28,088 nucleotides of DNA from JAGOBP01 sp964550855 (GTDB taxonomy: Bacteria > Chloroflexota > Anaerolineae > Fen-1058): assembly GCA_964550855.1 (NCBI GenBank), contig CAZKBQ010000062.1, positions 1-28,088 of the forward strand. The letters are read 5' to 3'. The notes under the pieces were generated by a model that worked only from the letters and a program-made list of their open reading frames with translations, was not told the origin of the DNA and did not search any database. Below are positions 19,380-28,088 of this stretch, piece by piece (the stretch's first letter is position 1; every line of letters starts with the position of its first letter). A program made the translations under genes and the position numbers.

Positions 19380-22300
19380 TCACTGATCAATTTGTCCAAA
19401 ATGCCGCTGCAAACTTCGCACTCTCAAATGCTTCGTCCTCAGCGCCGCGATGCCGTTCACGGCGGCGGCGGCGGCACTCAGCGTGGTCAACAATGGAACG
19501 TTGTGCATCACGGCCGCGCCGCGCATGATCTGTGTATCGTCGTGCGCGCCCGCGCCCAACGGCGTGTTGATGATCAACTGCAATTCACCCTGCTCGATCA
19601 TATCCTGAATATTCGGATGACCTTCGCTCACCCGATTGACCTGCGTGACCGGCAGACCCGCGCGCACCAGCCATTCCGCCGTGCCCTTCGTCGCGCATAG
19701 CGTGAAACCCAGACGATGCAGATCGCGCGCGATCTTCAACGCAGCGCCTTTGTCGAAATCGTTGACGGTGATCAACACCGTGCCCGATTGCGGCAGGGGC
19801 GTCCCGGCGGCGATCTCCGCTTTGGCAAACGCGTGCCCGAAGTGTGAGGCGTGCCCCATCACTTCGCCGGTCGAGCGCATCTCCGGCCCCAGCCGCACCA
19901 TCGCCCCCGGAAACTTCTTGAAGGGCAGCACCACTTCTTTCACGAAAAAGCCATCGACTGCGGGCGTTTCACTGAAATTCAACTCGCTCAACGTCTTACC
20001 CGCCATCACTTGCGCCGCGAGTTTCGCGACCGAAACGCCGGTGGCTTTGCTGACAAACGGCACGGTGCGCGACGCGCGCGGATTCACTTCCAGCACGTAG
20101 ACCACGTCATCCTTGATCGCATATTGCACGTTCATCAAACCGACGACGCCCAACGCCAGTCCCAGTCTTTCCGTGTAATCGTGGATGATGCTCAGGTGGT
20201 ACTGGCTGATCTTGTAGGGCGGCAGCACGCAGGCGCTGTCGCCGGAATGCACGCCCGCTTCCTCAATGTGCTGCATCACGCCCGCAACCACGATCCGCTC
20301 GCCGTCGCCGATCGCATCCACATCGACCTCGAACGCATCTTCCAGATAGTGATCGATCAACACCGGCCCATCCGGCGACGCGGCGGCGGCTTCGGCCAGA
20401 TATTGCGCTAACGACACATCATCATAAGCGATTTCCATCGCGCGCCCGCCCAGTACATACGACGGCCGCACCAGCACCGGATAACCAATGCGCTGCGCTA
20501 CACGCCTGGCCGCGTCAAACGATTGCGCCGTGCCCCACTCAGGATGCGGAATATCCAGATCGCGCAGCAGTTGCCCAAAGCGCACGCGATCTTCGGCCAG
20601 ATCGATTGAATCCGGCGGCGTGCCCCAGATCGGCGCACCGGCTTCGGCCAATCCGCGCGTCAGGTTAATAGGCGTCTGTCCGCCGAACTGCACGATCACG
20701 CCGTCGGGTTGTTCTTCATCAATCACGTTCAGCACATCTTCCAACGTCAACGGCTCGAAGTACAACCGATCGGCGGTGTCGTAATCGGTGCTCACCGTCT
20801 CCGGGTTGCAGTTGATCAGGATCGTTTCGTAGTTCAGTTCTTTCAGCGCAAAACACGCTTGCACGCAGCAATAATCAAATTCGATGCCCTGCCCGATGCG
20901 ATTCGGCCCGCCGCCCAAAACGATCACTTTGCGCCGATGAGTCGGCCCGGCTTCATCGTGCGATTCGTAGGTCGAATACAGATACGGTGTAAAGGCCTCA
21001 AACTCCGCCGCGCAAGTATCGACGCGATAGTAGACAGGGCGGATAGCATGGGCGAGTCGATGTACGCGAATTGCTGATTGTTGAATGCTGATTGCTGATT
21101 GAGAAGCAAGACACGTCGCAATTTGTCTGTCCGAGAAGCCGTGCCGCTTCGCTTCACGCAGCAAATCTGCTGGTAATGATTCGATTGTATGTTGACTCAA
21201 GACCTCTTCAAGATCGATCAGTTCGATCAACTGCGCGATGAACCACGGATCATATTGCGGCGTAACCGCCTCGCCCGATCGAACCCGTGTGGCGACGTCG
21301 TACAGGCGCTGCACGGTGGGCATGCGCAGAGCCGCGCTGTCGGCCGATTGGCCTGCGCGCAGCAACTCGCGGCTGAAGCCGCTCACGCCGATGTCGAGGC
21401 CGCGAATGGCCTTGTTCAGCGCTTCGGGAAACGTGCGCCCGATCGCCATCACTTCGCCGATCGATTTCATCTGCGGCCCCAGCGTCACGTCCGCGCCCGG
21501 AAACTTCTCGAAGTTCCAGCGCGGAATCTTGACCACGCAATAATCGATCGACGGCTCGAACGAGGCCGGCGTGACGCGCGTGATGTCGTTGGGAATCTCG
21601 TCGAGGGTGTAGCCCACCGCCAGTAGCGCCGCAATCTTGGCGATGGGAAAGCCCGTTGCTTTCGAGGCCAGCGCCGATGATCGACTGACGCGCGGATTCA
21701 TCTCAATTACGAGCACTTCGCCATTTTTCGGGTTCACCGCAAACTGCACATTCGAGCCGCCCGTCTCCACGCCGACGGTTTGGATCACCGTGCGGGCCAT
21801 GTCGCGCAGGCGCTGATACTCGCGATCGGTCAATGTCATCGCGGGTGCCACGGTGATACTGTCGCCGGTGTGCACGCCCATCGGGTCGATGTTTTCGATC
21901 GCGCACACCACCACGAAGTTGTCGGCGCGATCGCGCATCACTTCCAGTTCGTACTCTTTCCAGCCCAGCACCGATTGTTCGATCAACACTTCGGTCACCG
22001 GCGATTCGCGCAGGCCGTGTTCGACGAGGCGCGTGAATTCATCCGGCGTGTAGGCCACGCCCGCGCCCGATCCGCCCAGCGTGAACGACGGTCGAATGAG
22101 ACACGGAAAGCCCACCCGGGCCGCGATGGTCGCCGCTTCCTCGATCGTGTGCGCGAGGCCCGATTGTGCCACGGGCAACCCTACGGCCAGCATCGCCTCT
22201 TTGAATTTCAAGCGATCTTCCGCGAGATCGATCGCTGCCGGCTGCGCGCCAATCAACTGCACGCCGTATTTTTCAAGTACGCCGGCGCGATGCAGGTCCA

Positions 22301-22598
22301 TCGCCAGGTTCAAGCCGGTTTGTCCGCCTACCGTGGGCAGGATCGCATCAGGCTGTTCGATGGCGATGATCTTCTCGACGATCTCGACGGTGAGCGGCTC
22401 GATGTACGTCGCATCGGCGAACTCTGGATCAGTCATGATCGTCGCGGGATTGGAGTTGACGAGGATGATGCGATAGCCGTCGCGGCGCAGGGCCTTGCAC
22501 GCCTGCACGCCGGAATAATCGAACTCGCAGCCTTGACCGATGACGATTGGCCCGGCGCCGAGGATGAGAATGGACTGAATATCAGTTCGTTTGGGCAT
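19380..22598 (-). CDS. carB: Carbamoyl-phosphate synthase, large subunit
   Basis: With CarA this subunit makes carbamoyl phosphate for pyrimidine and arginine synthesis. The 1072-residue product has two ATP-grasp halves: the first begins ILILGAGPIVIGQGCEFDYS with IEMNPRVSRSSALASKATG, the second begins VIVLGGGPNRIGQGIEFDYC with VLEVNPRASRTVPFVSKATG. A C-terminal MGS-like allosteric domain (LGFTLCATKGTAEWLV onward) follows. ATG 22598 matches the usual MPKRTDI start; a GTG at 22607 is possible and no clear ribosome binding site is seen. The oligomerisation region carries an extra SQSAISIQQSAI segment made by heptamer repeats, in frame. The 5' flank consists of palindromic repeats, and arsN1 and carA lie beyond them. 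Confidence 0.97.
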   Translation of the reverse strand: MPKRTDIQSILILGAGPIVIGQGCEFDYSGVQACKALRRDGYRIILVNSNPATIMTDPEFADATYIEPLTVEIVEKIIAIEQPDAILPTVGGQTGLNLAMDLHRAGVLEKYGVQLIGAQPAAIDLAEDRLKFKEAMLAVGLPVAQSGLAHTIEEAATIAARVGFPCLIRPSFTLGGSGAGVAYTPDEFTRLVEHGLRESPVTEVLIEQSVLGWKEYELEVMRDRADNFVVVCAIENIDPMGVHTGDSITVAPAMTLTDREYQRLRDMARTVIQTVGVETGGSNVQFAVNPKNGEVLVIEMNPRVSRSSALASKATGFPIAKIAALLAVGYTLDEIPNDITRVTPASFEPSIDYCVVKIPRWNFEKFPGADVTLGPQMKSIGEVMAIGRTFPEALNKAIRGLDIGVSGFSRELLRAGQSADSAALRMPTVQRLYDVATRVRSGEAVTPQYDPWFIAQLIELIDLEEVLSQHTIESLPADLLREAKRHGFSDRQIATCLASQSAISIQQSAIRVHRLAHAIRPVYYRVDTCAAEFEAFTPYLYSTYESHDEAGPTHRRKVIVLGGGPNRIGQGIEFDYCCVQACFALKELNYETILINCNPETVSTDYDTADRLYFEPLTLEDVLNVIDEEQPDGVIVQFGGQTPINLTRGLAEAGAPIWGTPPDSIDLAEDRVRFGQLLRDLDIPHPEWGTAQSFDAARRVAQRIGYPVLVRPSYVLGGRAMEIAYDDVSLAQYLAEAAAASPDGPVLIDHYLEDAFEVDVDAIGDGERIVVAGVMQHIEEAGVHSGDSACVLPPYKISQYHLSIIHDYTERLGLALGVVGLMNVQYAIKDDVVYVLEVNPRASRTVPFVSKATGVSVAKLAAQVMAGKTLSELNFSETPAVDGFFVKEVVLPFKKFPGAMVRLGPEMRSTGEVMGHASHFGHAFAKAEIAAGTPLPQSGTVLITVNDFDKGAALKIARDLHRLGFTLCATKGTAEWLVRAGLPVTQVNRVSEGHPNIQDMIEQGELQLIINTPLGAGAHDDTQIMRGAAVMHNVPLLTTLSAAAAAVNGIAALRTKHLRVRSLQRHFGQIDQ
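21073..21100. repeat. Heptamer tract inside carB
   Basis: On the + strand the units are GCTGATT, GTTGAAT, GCTGATT, GCTGATT, a strict 7-base period. They lie within carB and encode the Gln/Ser/Ile-rich SQSAISIQQSAI stretch. The same heptamer occurs at the 5' end of carA. Confidence 0.9.
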
Positions 22599-22612
22599 GA
22601 GATTCACTTTGT

Positions 22613-23178
22613 GGCGTCATTCCCGCACGTTGTAAGCGGCATCCACTCGATGGACAAGAAGTCATTCCCGCACGCTGCAAGCGGCATCCACTCGATGGAC
22701 AAGAAGTCATTCCCGCACGCTGCAAGCGGCATCCACTCGATGGACAAGAAGTCATTCCCGCATGCTATAAGCGGGAATCCACTCGATGGACGTTGACAGG
22801 TTCATCGCATTTTTGCGGCGTCATTCCCGCACGCTGCAAGCGGCATCCACTCGATGGACAAGGAGTCATTCCCGCACGCTGCAAGCGGCATCCACTCGAT
22901 GGACAAGGAGTCATTCCCGCACGCTGCAAGCGGCATCCACTCGATGGACAAGGAGTCATTCCCGCATGCTGTAAGCGGGAATCCACTCGATGGACGTTGA
23001 CAGGTTCATCGCATTTTTGCGGCGTCATTCCCGCACGCTGTAAGCGGCATCCACTCGATGGACAAGAAGTCATTCCCGCACGCTGCAAGCGGCATCCACT
23101 CGATGGACGTTGACAGGTTCATCGCATTTTTGCGGCGCCATTCCCGCACGCTGCAAGCGGCATCCACTCGATGGACAA
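22613..23178. repeat. Array of eleven palindromic units with higher-order structure
   Basis: Units beginning CATTCCCGC start at 22618, 22663, 22708, 22753, 22822, 22867, 22912, 22957, 23026, 23071 and 23139. Spacing is 45 bases, or 69/68 where a 30-base linker (22791-22820, 22995-23024, 23108-23137) replaces the short CAAGAAG-type one. The order is AAAB AAAB AB A, so two 204-base blocks repeat exactly in spacing. Units 4 and 8 keep the full ATTCCCGC / GCGGGAAT palindrome; the others have GCGGCAT and a decayed right arm. It fills the gap between arsN1 and carB. Frames stay open because 45 and 69 are multiples of three, but no start, ribosome binding site or sensible protein supports coding. 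Confidence 0.92.
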
Positions 23179-23185
23179 GGTTAAG

Positions 23186-23677
23186 TTACGTCATATTCGC
23201 CGCAATCAACTTCTCGACGATCACTACATCGCGCCACGCGCCGTCGAGTTGGCCATGCTTCTCGTACACGCCCACTTCGCGGAAGCCAAGTTTTTGCATG
23301 AGGGCGCGGCTAGCCGTGTTTTCGACGAAAATGCGCGAGACCAACTTCCAGAAGCCGCGCTGTTCCGCTGCTGACAACAATGCGCGCATTGCCAATCGGC
23401 CTGCACCGCGGCCGCGCGCGTCGCGGTCGACATAGACCGAGAATTCGGCAATGCCCGCGTAACACTCCCGCGGGCGATATGTCGAAGTCGATGCAAATGC
23501 GATCACGCCACGTTCGTCTTCGACCACCACGATTGGATGGCCATCATCGAACCACGCGCGTACGTCGTCAGGGGAGCGATGGCGTGTTTCAAATGTCGCA
23601 ACGCGATCGTCGATGCCCTGATTGTAGATCGCGGCAATGACGGTTGAATCATCCGGTGTGGCTAAACGAGCGTTCAC
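23186..23677 (-). CDS. arsN1: GNAT acetyltransferase, ArsN1/phosphinothricin type
   Basis: The 163-residue product is a single GNAT domain. IAAIYNQGIDDRVATFET near the N-terminus and YRPRECYAGIAEFSVYVDRD are typical of the phosphinothricin and arsinothricin acetyltransferases. RGRGAGRLAMRALLSAAEQR is the acetyl-CoA pyrophosphate loop, and NTASRALMQKLGFREVGVYE with KHGQLDGAWRDVVIVEKL completes the fold. By recall this pattern is closest to ArsN1, which N-acetylates the amino group of arsinothricin; phosphinothricin is an alternative substrate. The start is a GTG four bases after the carA stop, so it is translationally coupled to carA. It sits between carA and carB, an unusual place, with the repeat array immediately downstream. 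Confidence 0.85.
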   Translation of the reverse strand: MNARLATPDDSTVIAAIYNQGIDDRVATFETRHRSPDDVRAWFDDGHPIVVVEDERGVIAFASTSTYRPRECYAGIAEFSVYVDRDARGRGAGRLAMRALLSAAEQRGFWKLVSRIFVENTASRALMQKLGFREVGVYEKHGQLDGAWRDVVIVEKLIAANMT

Positions 23678-23681
23678 CGCA

Positions 23682-24809
<1,128 letters not shown>

Positions 24810-24822
24810 GCTGGCTCCCCCC

Positions 24823-24848
24823 GTCATTCCGAAGGAGTGAGGAATGAC
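24823..24848. repeat. REP-like palindrome upstream of carA
   Basis: GTCATTCC and GGAATGAC are perfect 8-base arms around ten bases. It differs from the ATTCCCGC family and lies across the possible longer carA N-termini. Confidence 0.75.
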
Positions 24849-24896
24849 CCTCATTGGCGATTCTTCTCCTCATGCACCACGCCTTACGTTTTACGC

Positions 24897-24950
24897 AATA
24901 CTCGTTACTTGTTACTCATCACTCGTCACTCGTCACTCACCACTCATCAC
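24897..24950. repeat. Heptamer tract between ppc and carA
   Basis: About 7.7 units of a 7-base repeat (ACTC followed by GTC, ATC or ACC variants) run through 24897-24950. The ppc stop codon at 24947-24949 lies in its last unit. The unit differs from the GCTGATT heptamer. Confidence 0.85.
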
Positions 24951-27695
24951 CCCGTATTCCTCAGCCCCGCCGCAATCCCGTTGATCGTCACCACGATCAC
25001 CTCGCGCAGCGCCTGCGCCTCGGCGCCGTCTTGATCCGACAAACGGCGTAAGCGGCGCAGCCCGTCCACCTGCAGGTAATTCAACGGATCGACGTAAGGG
25101 TTGCGCAGCTGGATCGAGCGCTGGATGATCGGATCGGCGTCCATCAACTGCGTGTGGCCGGTCGCGCGCAAGATCGCCTCGACCGTTCGATCATACTCGG
25201 CGCGCACCCGATCGAAGATCGCTTCCCGCATGGCTCGATCCGGCACCAGCTCAGAATACAGCGCCGCAATGCCCATATCCGCCTTCAGCAGCGACATCTC
25301 GGCGTTGTCCAGCAGCGCGCCGAAGAACGGCCAGCCTGAGTACATCTCCTGATTCAGCGCCGCCGGCGAAGCCGCCAGCGCCGCGCCCAGTCCGTACCAG
25401 CCCGGCAGGTTGAAGCGGCTCTGCATCCACGAAAACACCCACGGGATGGCGCGGATGTGCGTCACCTGCAGATCGCCGCCGCGCCGAGTGGTGGGCCGCG
25501 AGCCGATGTGCAGCCGGCTGATTTCGTCGATGGGCGTGGCCGCGCGCCAGTAGGCCATGAAACCCGGCGTCTCGTACACCAGCGATCGAAATGCCGCCCG
25601 CGCCGCCGCCGACATCGACTGCATCGCCGCGCGCCACGCGCTCATCGCCACGGCTTGATCGGCGCCGTCCGGCCGCGAAGTCAAAGGCCGCCCGGCCGCC
25701 GGCATCGACGCCAGCAGCACCGCGTGCACGATCTGCTCCAAATGCCGGTGTGCCAGCTCGGGATTAAAGTAGCGCGCCGCAATCGTCTCGCCCTGCTCCG
25801 TCACGCGGAAGCGGCCGTTGACGGTGCCCGCCGGCTGGGCGCGGATGGCGCGATTAGCCGGCCCGCCGCCGCGCGCCACCGTGCCGCCGCGTCCGTGAAA
25901 CAGCGTCAGCTTTACGCCGAAGCGACGGCAGACCTCAGCCACATTCTCCTGCGCGCGATACAGCGCCCAGTTCGCCGCCAGATAGCCGCCGTCCTTGTTG
26001 CTGTCCGAATAGCCAATCATCACCAGCTGTTCGCCGCCGCACGTCGCCAGATGCTGCCGATACGGAGCCAGCTCAAAGAGCTCGGTCAAGATGCGCGGTG
26101 CGGCGTCAAGATCGGCCAGCGTCTCGAACAAGGGCACGATCGGCAGGCCGTCAGCGCAGCCCGCCCAGCGCGCCAGCAGCAGTACCGCCAGCACATCGGC
26201 CCGACCGCGCGTCATGCTGATGATGAACGGCCCCAGCAGTTCACGGCCATACACCTGCTGCACGCGGGCGATCAACTGGAACAGCGCCCACGTTTCCGCC
26301 GTCTCCGGCGTGACGCCGGGTTGCGGAGCCAGTCGCGGCGCAGGCTGCGCCAGCAGACGTTCCAGCGCAGCCGCGCGCGCTGCATCATCGCCGTCCTCGA
26401 AGCCCAGCTCCACGTTCAACGCGCGCAGCAATTCGCCCAGCGCCGCATTCAGCCGGGCCGCGTCTTCGCGCAGATCGAGCCGCGCGGCGTGCAGCCCGAA
26501 CAGATCGAATTGGCGGCGCACGTGCTTCAGGCGGAAATCCACCAGCGCGGGCGGCGCGGCCTGCGCGATCAAATCCAGCGGGCGCGTAAAATCGATCGGG
26601 TGGGCGCGGGCCGTGTGCGGCGTGCGTGCCAGCAGCCGCGCCGTCATGTCATCGTGCGAAGCCGCTTCGAGATCGGCCGCCAGCAGCGACAAAGCCAGGC
26701 GGTACGGTTCGTGGGCATAGCGCGTCTCAAGATAAGCGGCGTGCGGGGGCAGCGGCCGCCGCGCGTCCAGCCAGGCCTGCAATTCCGGCGGCGGTGCGAT
26801 GCGCCGGTCGCTGATGGTGAAGCGCCGCGCCAGATCGTTCAGGGCGTGGCGGTAATGCTCCACCGCCAGTCCGCGATGCAGGCGCAGCGCCTCGGCTGTC
26901 ACCGCCGCCGTGACGTTGGGATTGCCGTCGCGGTCGCCGCCGATCCACGAGGCCAGCGTCAGCCAATCGGGCGGCGCGCTCAAGCCCGGATAATACTCGT
27001 CCAGCGCCGCATCCAGTTGATCGCAGATGACGGGCAGCGCGTTCCACATCACCTCGTCGATGAAGTACAGCCCCACGCGCACCTCGTCGGTGACAGCGGG
27101 GCGCGAAGTGCGCGCGCGATCCGTGAGCCAGATGGCCGTGATCTCGGCGCGCAGCGCGGCGGTCACCTCCATCATCTCGCGCGGCAGCAGATCGTCGGCG
27201 TGCAGCCGGCGCAGGCTCGCGCCGATGCGCTGCAGTTTGGAGAGGATGGTGCGGCGGCGCGCTTCGGTGGGGTGCGCGGTGAAGACCAGCNNNNNNNNNN
27301 TCGTTCATCAGCGCGGCCAGTTCGTCGCGCGTGACGCCGCGCGCTTTGAGCAGCGCGATCGCCTCGGCGATTGATTCGCGGCGCGGCGCCGTTTGATCTT
27401 CGCGCGTCTGTTCGCGTTCGCGCGCGCGCAGCGTCTGCACCCGATAGTCTTCCTCGGCCAGATTGACCAGATCGAAGTACACGGCAAATGCCGACGCCAC
27501 GGCGCGGGCCTCGTCGGGCGACAGCGCGGCGACCTCTTGCGCCAGCCGGCGTGCGGCTTCCGCTTCATCGGCGCGCCGTCCCTTTGCCAGAGCGCGGATG
27601 CGTTCTTCGACTTCGAACAACGCCGGCGATTCCTGCTCACTCAACACTTCGCCCAGCAGCCGGCCCAGCAAGTGGATGGTGGCGGAGAGATCCAT
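24947..27695 (-). CDS. ppc: Phosphoenolpyruvate carboxylase, interrupted by an assembly gap
   Basis: The enzyme carboxylates PEP to oxaloacetate, refilling the TCA cycle and giving carbon skeletons for nitrogen assimilation. The product of about 916 residues includes the catalytic His motif VFTAHPTEARRRT just after the gap, SWIGGDRDGNPNV, MIGYSDSNKDGGYLAANWAL, LTLFHGRGGTVARGGGPANR and the terminal RNTG. The N-terminal 130 residues form a separate stretch before ten Ns. With ten Ns the two parts are in different frames; a true gap of 9 or 12 bases would restore a single frame. ATG 27695 overlaps the stop of the upstream regulator as TGATG; a GTG at 27698 is an alternative. The stop lies in a heptamer tract. 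Confidence 0.93.
27291..27300. other. Assembly gap of ten Ns inside ppc
   Basis: Ten undetermined bases separate two well-conserved parts of ppc. The number is probably a placeholder, because it puts the two halves out of frame. Confidence 0.95.
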
Positions 27696-28088
27696 CACGT
27701 CAGTCCGCCCTTCACGGCGATCGCCACTGCCCCCGCGCGGCTGCTGACCTGCAATTTTTGCAAGATGTGATCGACGTGCTTCTTCACCGTGTTCGGCGTG
27801 ATGCCCAGCTGTTCCGAGATTTCGCGGTTGGTACGGCCGGCCACCAGCTGCGCCAGCACATCGCGCTCGCGGTCGGTCAGGTCGCGCAGCAGCGCCGCGC
27901 CCGCCGCCTCGGGCGTGGATTGGTCAGCGGCCAACCGCTGCGTCGAACGACGCGCCTCGTCCACCAGCCGCGCAAACGCTCGCCGATCAAAGCCCTCTTT
28001 CTCGATGAACGCGAACACGCCGTATTCTTCGTAAGCCCGATCGATATCATCCGGCTCACCCAGCGCGCTGCTCACAATCGTCGGCAGT
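27695..28088 (-). CDS. LuxR/NarL-type response regulator, 5'-truncated by window end
   Basis: About 130 C-terminal residues are present. The first part (LPTIVSSALGEPDDIDRAYE, then GVFAFIEKEGFDRRAF) looks like the last strands and helix of a receiver domain, with the Lys of FIEKE in the conserved position. The DNA-binding domain is clear: LTDRERDVLAQLVAGRTNRE, ISEQLGITPNTVKKHVDHIL and QKLQVSSRAGAVAIAV, a four-helix LuxR-type HTH. The frame runs off the right edge, so the phospho-acceptor Asp and any start are not visible. The stop codon overlaps the ppc start as TGATG, which implies translational coupling. A role in carbon or nitrogen control is only a guess from the neighbour. Confidence 0.88.
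   Translation of the reverse strand, partial: LPTIVSSALGEPDDIDRAYEEYGVFAFIEKEGFDRRAFARLVDEARRSTQRLAADQSTPEAAGAALLRDLTDRERDVLAQLVAGRTNREISEQLGITPNTVKKHVDHILQKLQVSSRAGAVAIAVKGGLT

Noticed and set aside
22765..23113. Open frames of 60-107 codons on both strands through the palindrome array
   Set aside because: They exist because unit lengths of 45 and 69 are multiples of three. They have no ribosome binding site and encode only the repeat, in several frames at once.
22613..23178. CRISPR array
   Set aside because: There are no unique spacers; the linkers themselves are repeated, and no cas genes are near.
24810..24854. Longer CarA N-terminus starting at 24854
   Set aside because: The extra residues translate a REP-like palindrome, and the TTG at 24809 has a better spaced ribosome binding site and gives a normal length. 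It remains possible.

Overview
The window reads as one contig of a GC-rich, free-living bacterium. The mix is most consistent with Chloroflexota (Anaerolineae-like) or a similar environmental lineage: bacterial-type ppc, a PdtaS/PdtaR-like GAF kinase and ANTAR regulator, an ArsN1-type acetyltransferase, and many short intergenic repeat families. The phylum is an inference from gene content, not from a marker gene. No tRNA or rRNA is visible.

Left part (1-5546, mostly + strand) is an accessory region. It opens with two identical 31-bp REP-like palindromes and eleven perfectly phased 21-bp repeats, then a small coiled-coil protein with a strong terminator. From about 1.27 to 3.67 kb the layout resembles an integron gene-cassette array without an integrase: a DUF5655-like remnant, an attC-like site, a PARG/macrodomain-like gene, a DUF4405-like membrane gene with a nonsense codon, a second attC-like site, a dihydrofolate-reductase-family gene and a decayed third attC-like site. 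An SDR epimerase, a cupin and a DinB-like protein follow.

Middle part (5677-19278, - strand) is a nitrogen and phosphate block. In transcription order it holds an ArsB/NhaD-type ion transporter with a structured leader, amtB (ammonium uptake), gltB (glutamate synthase), a GAF histidine kinase, an ANTAR response regulator, a LysE/RhtB exporter with its own promoter and attenuator-like hairpin, glnA, and ppk2. AmtB imports ammonium, GlnA and GltB fix it into glutamate, and the kinase/ANTAR pair directly behind gltB is well placed to regulate the set.

Right part (19380-28088, - strand) supplies precursors. It runs from a partial LuxR-type regulator that overlaps ppc (anaplerotic oxaloacetate), through carA and arsN1, to carB (carbamoyl phosphate from glutamine). 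ppc is interrupted by a 10-N assembly gap. The car genes are heavily invaded by short repeats: an array of eleven palindromic units lies between arsN1 and carB, heptamer tracts lie inside carB and at the 5' end of carA, and a second heptamer tract overlaps the ppc stop codon. The array units share their palindromic core with the REP-like elements at the left end of the window.
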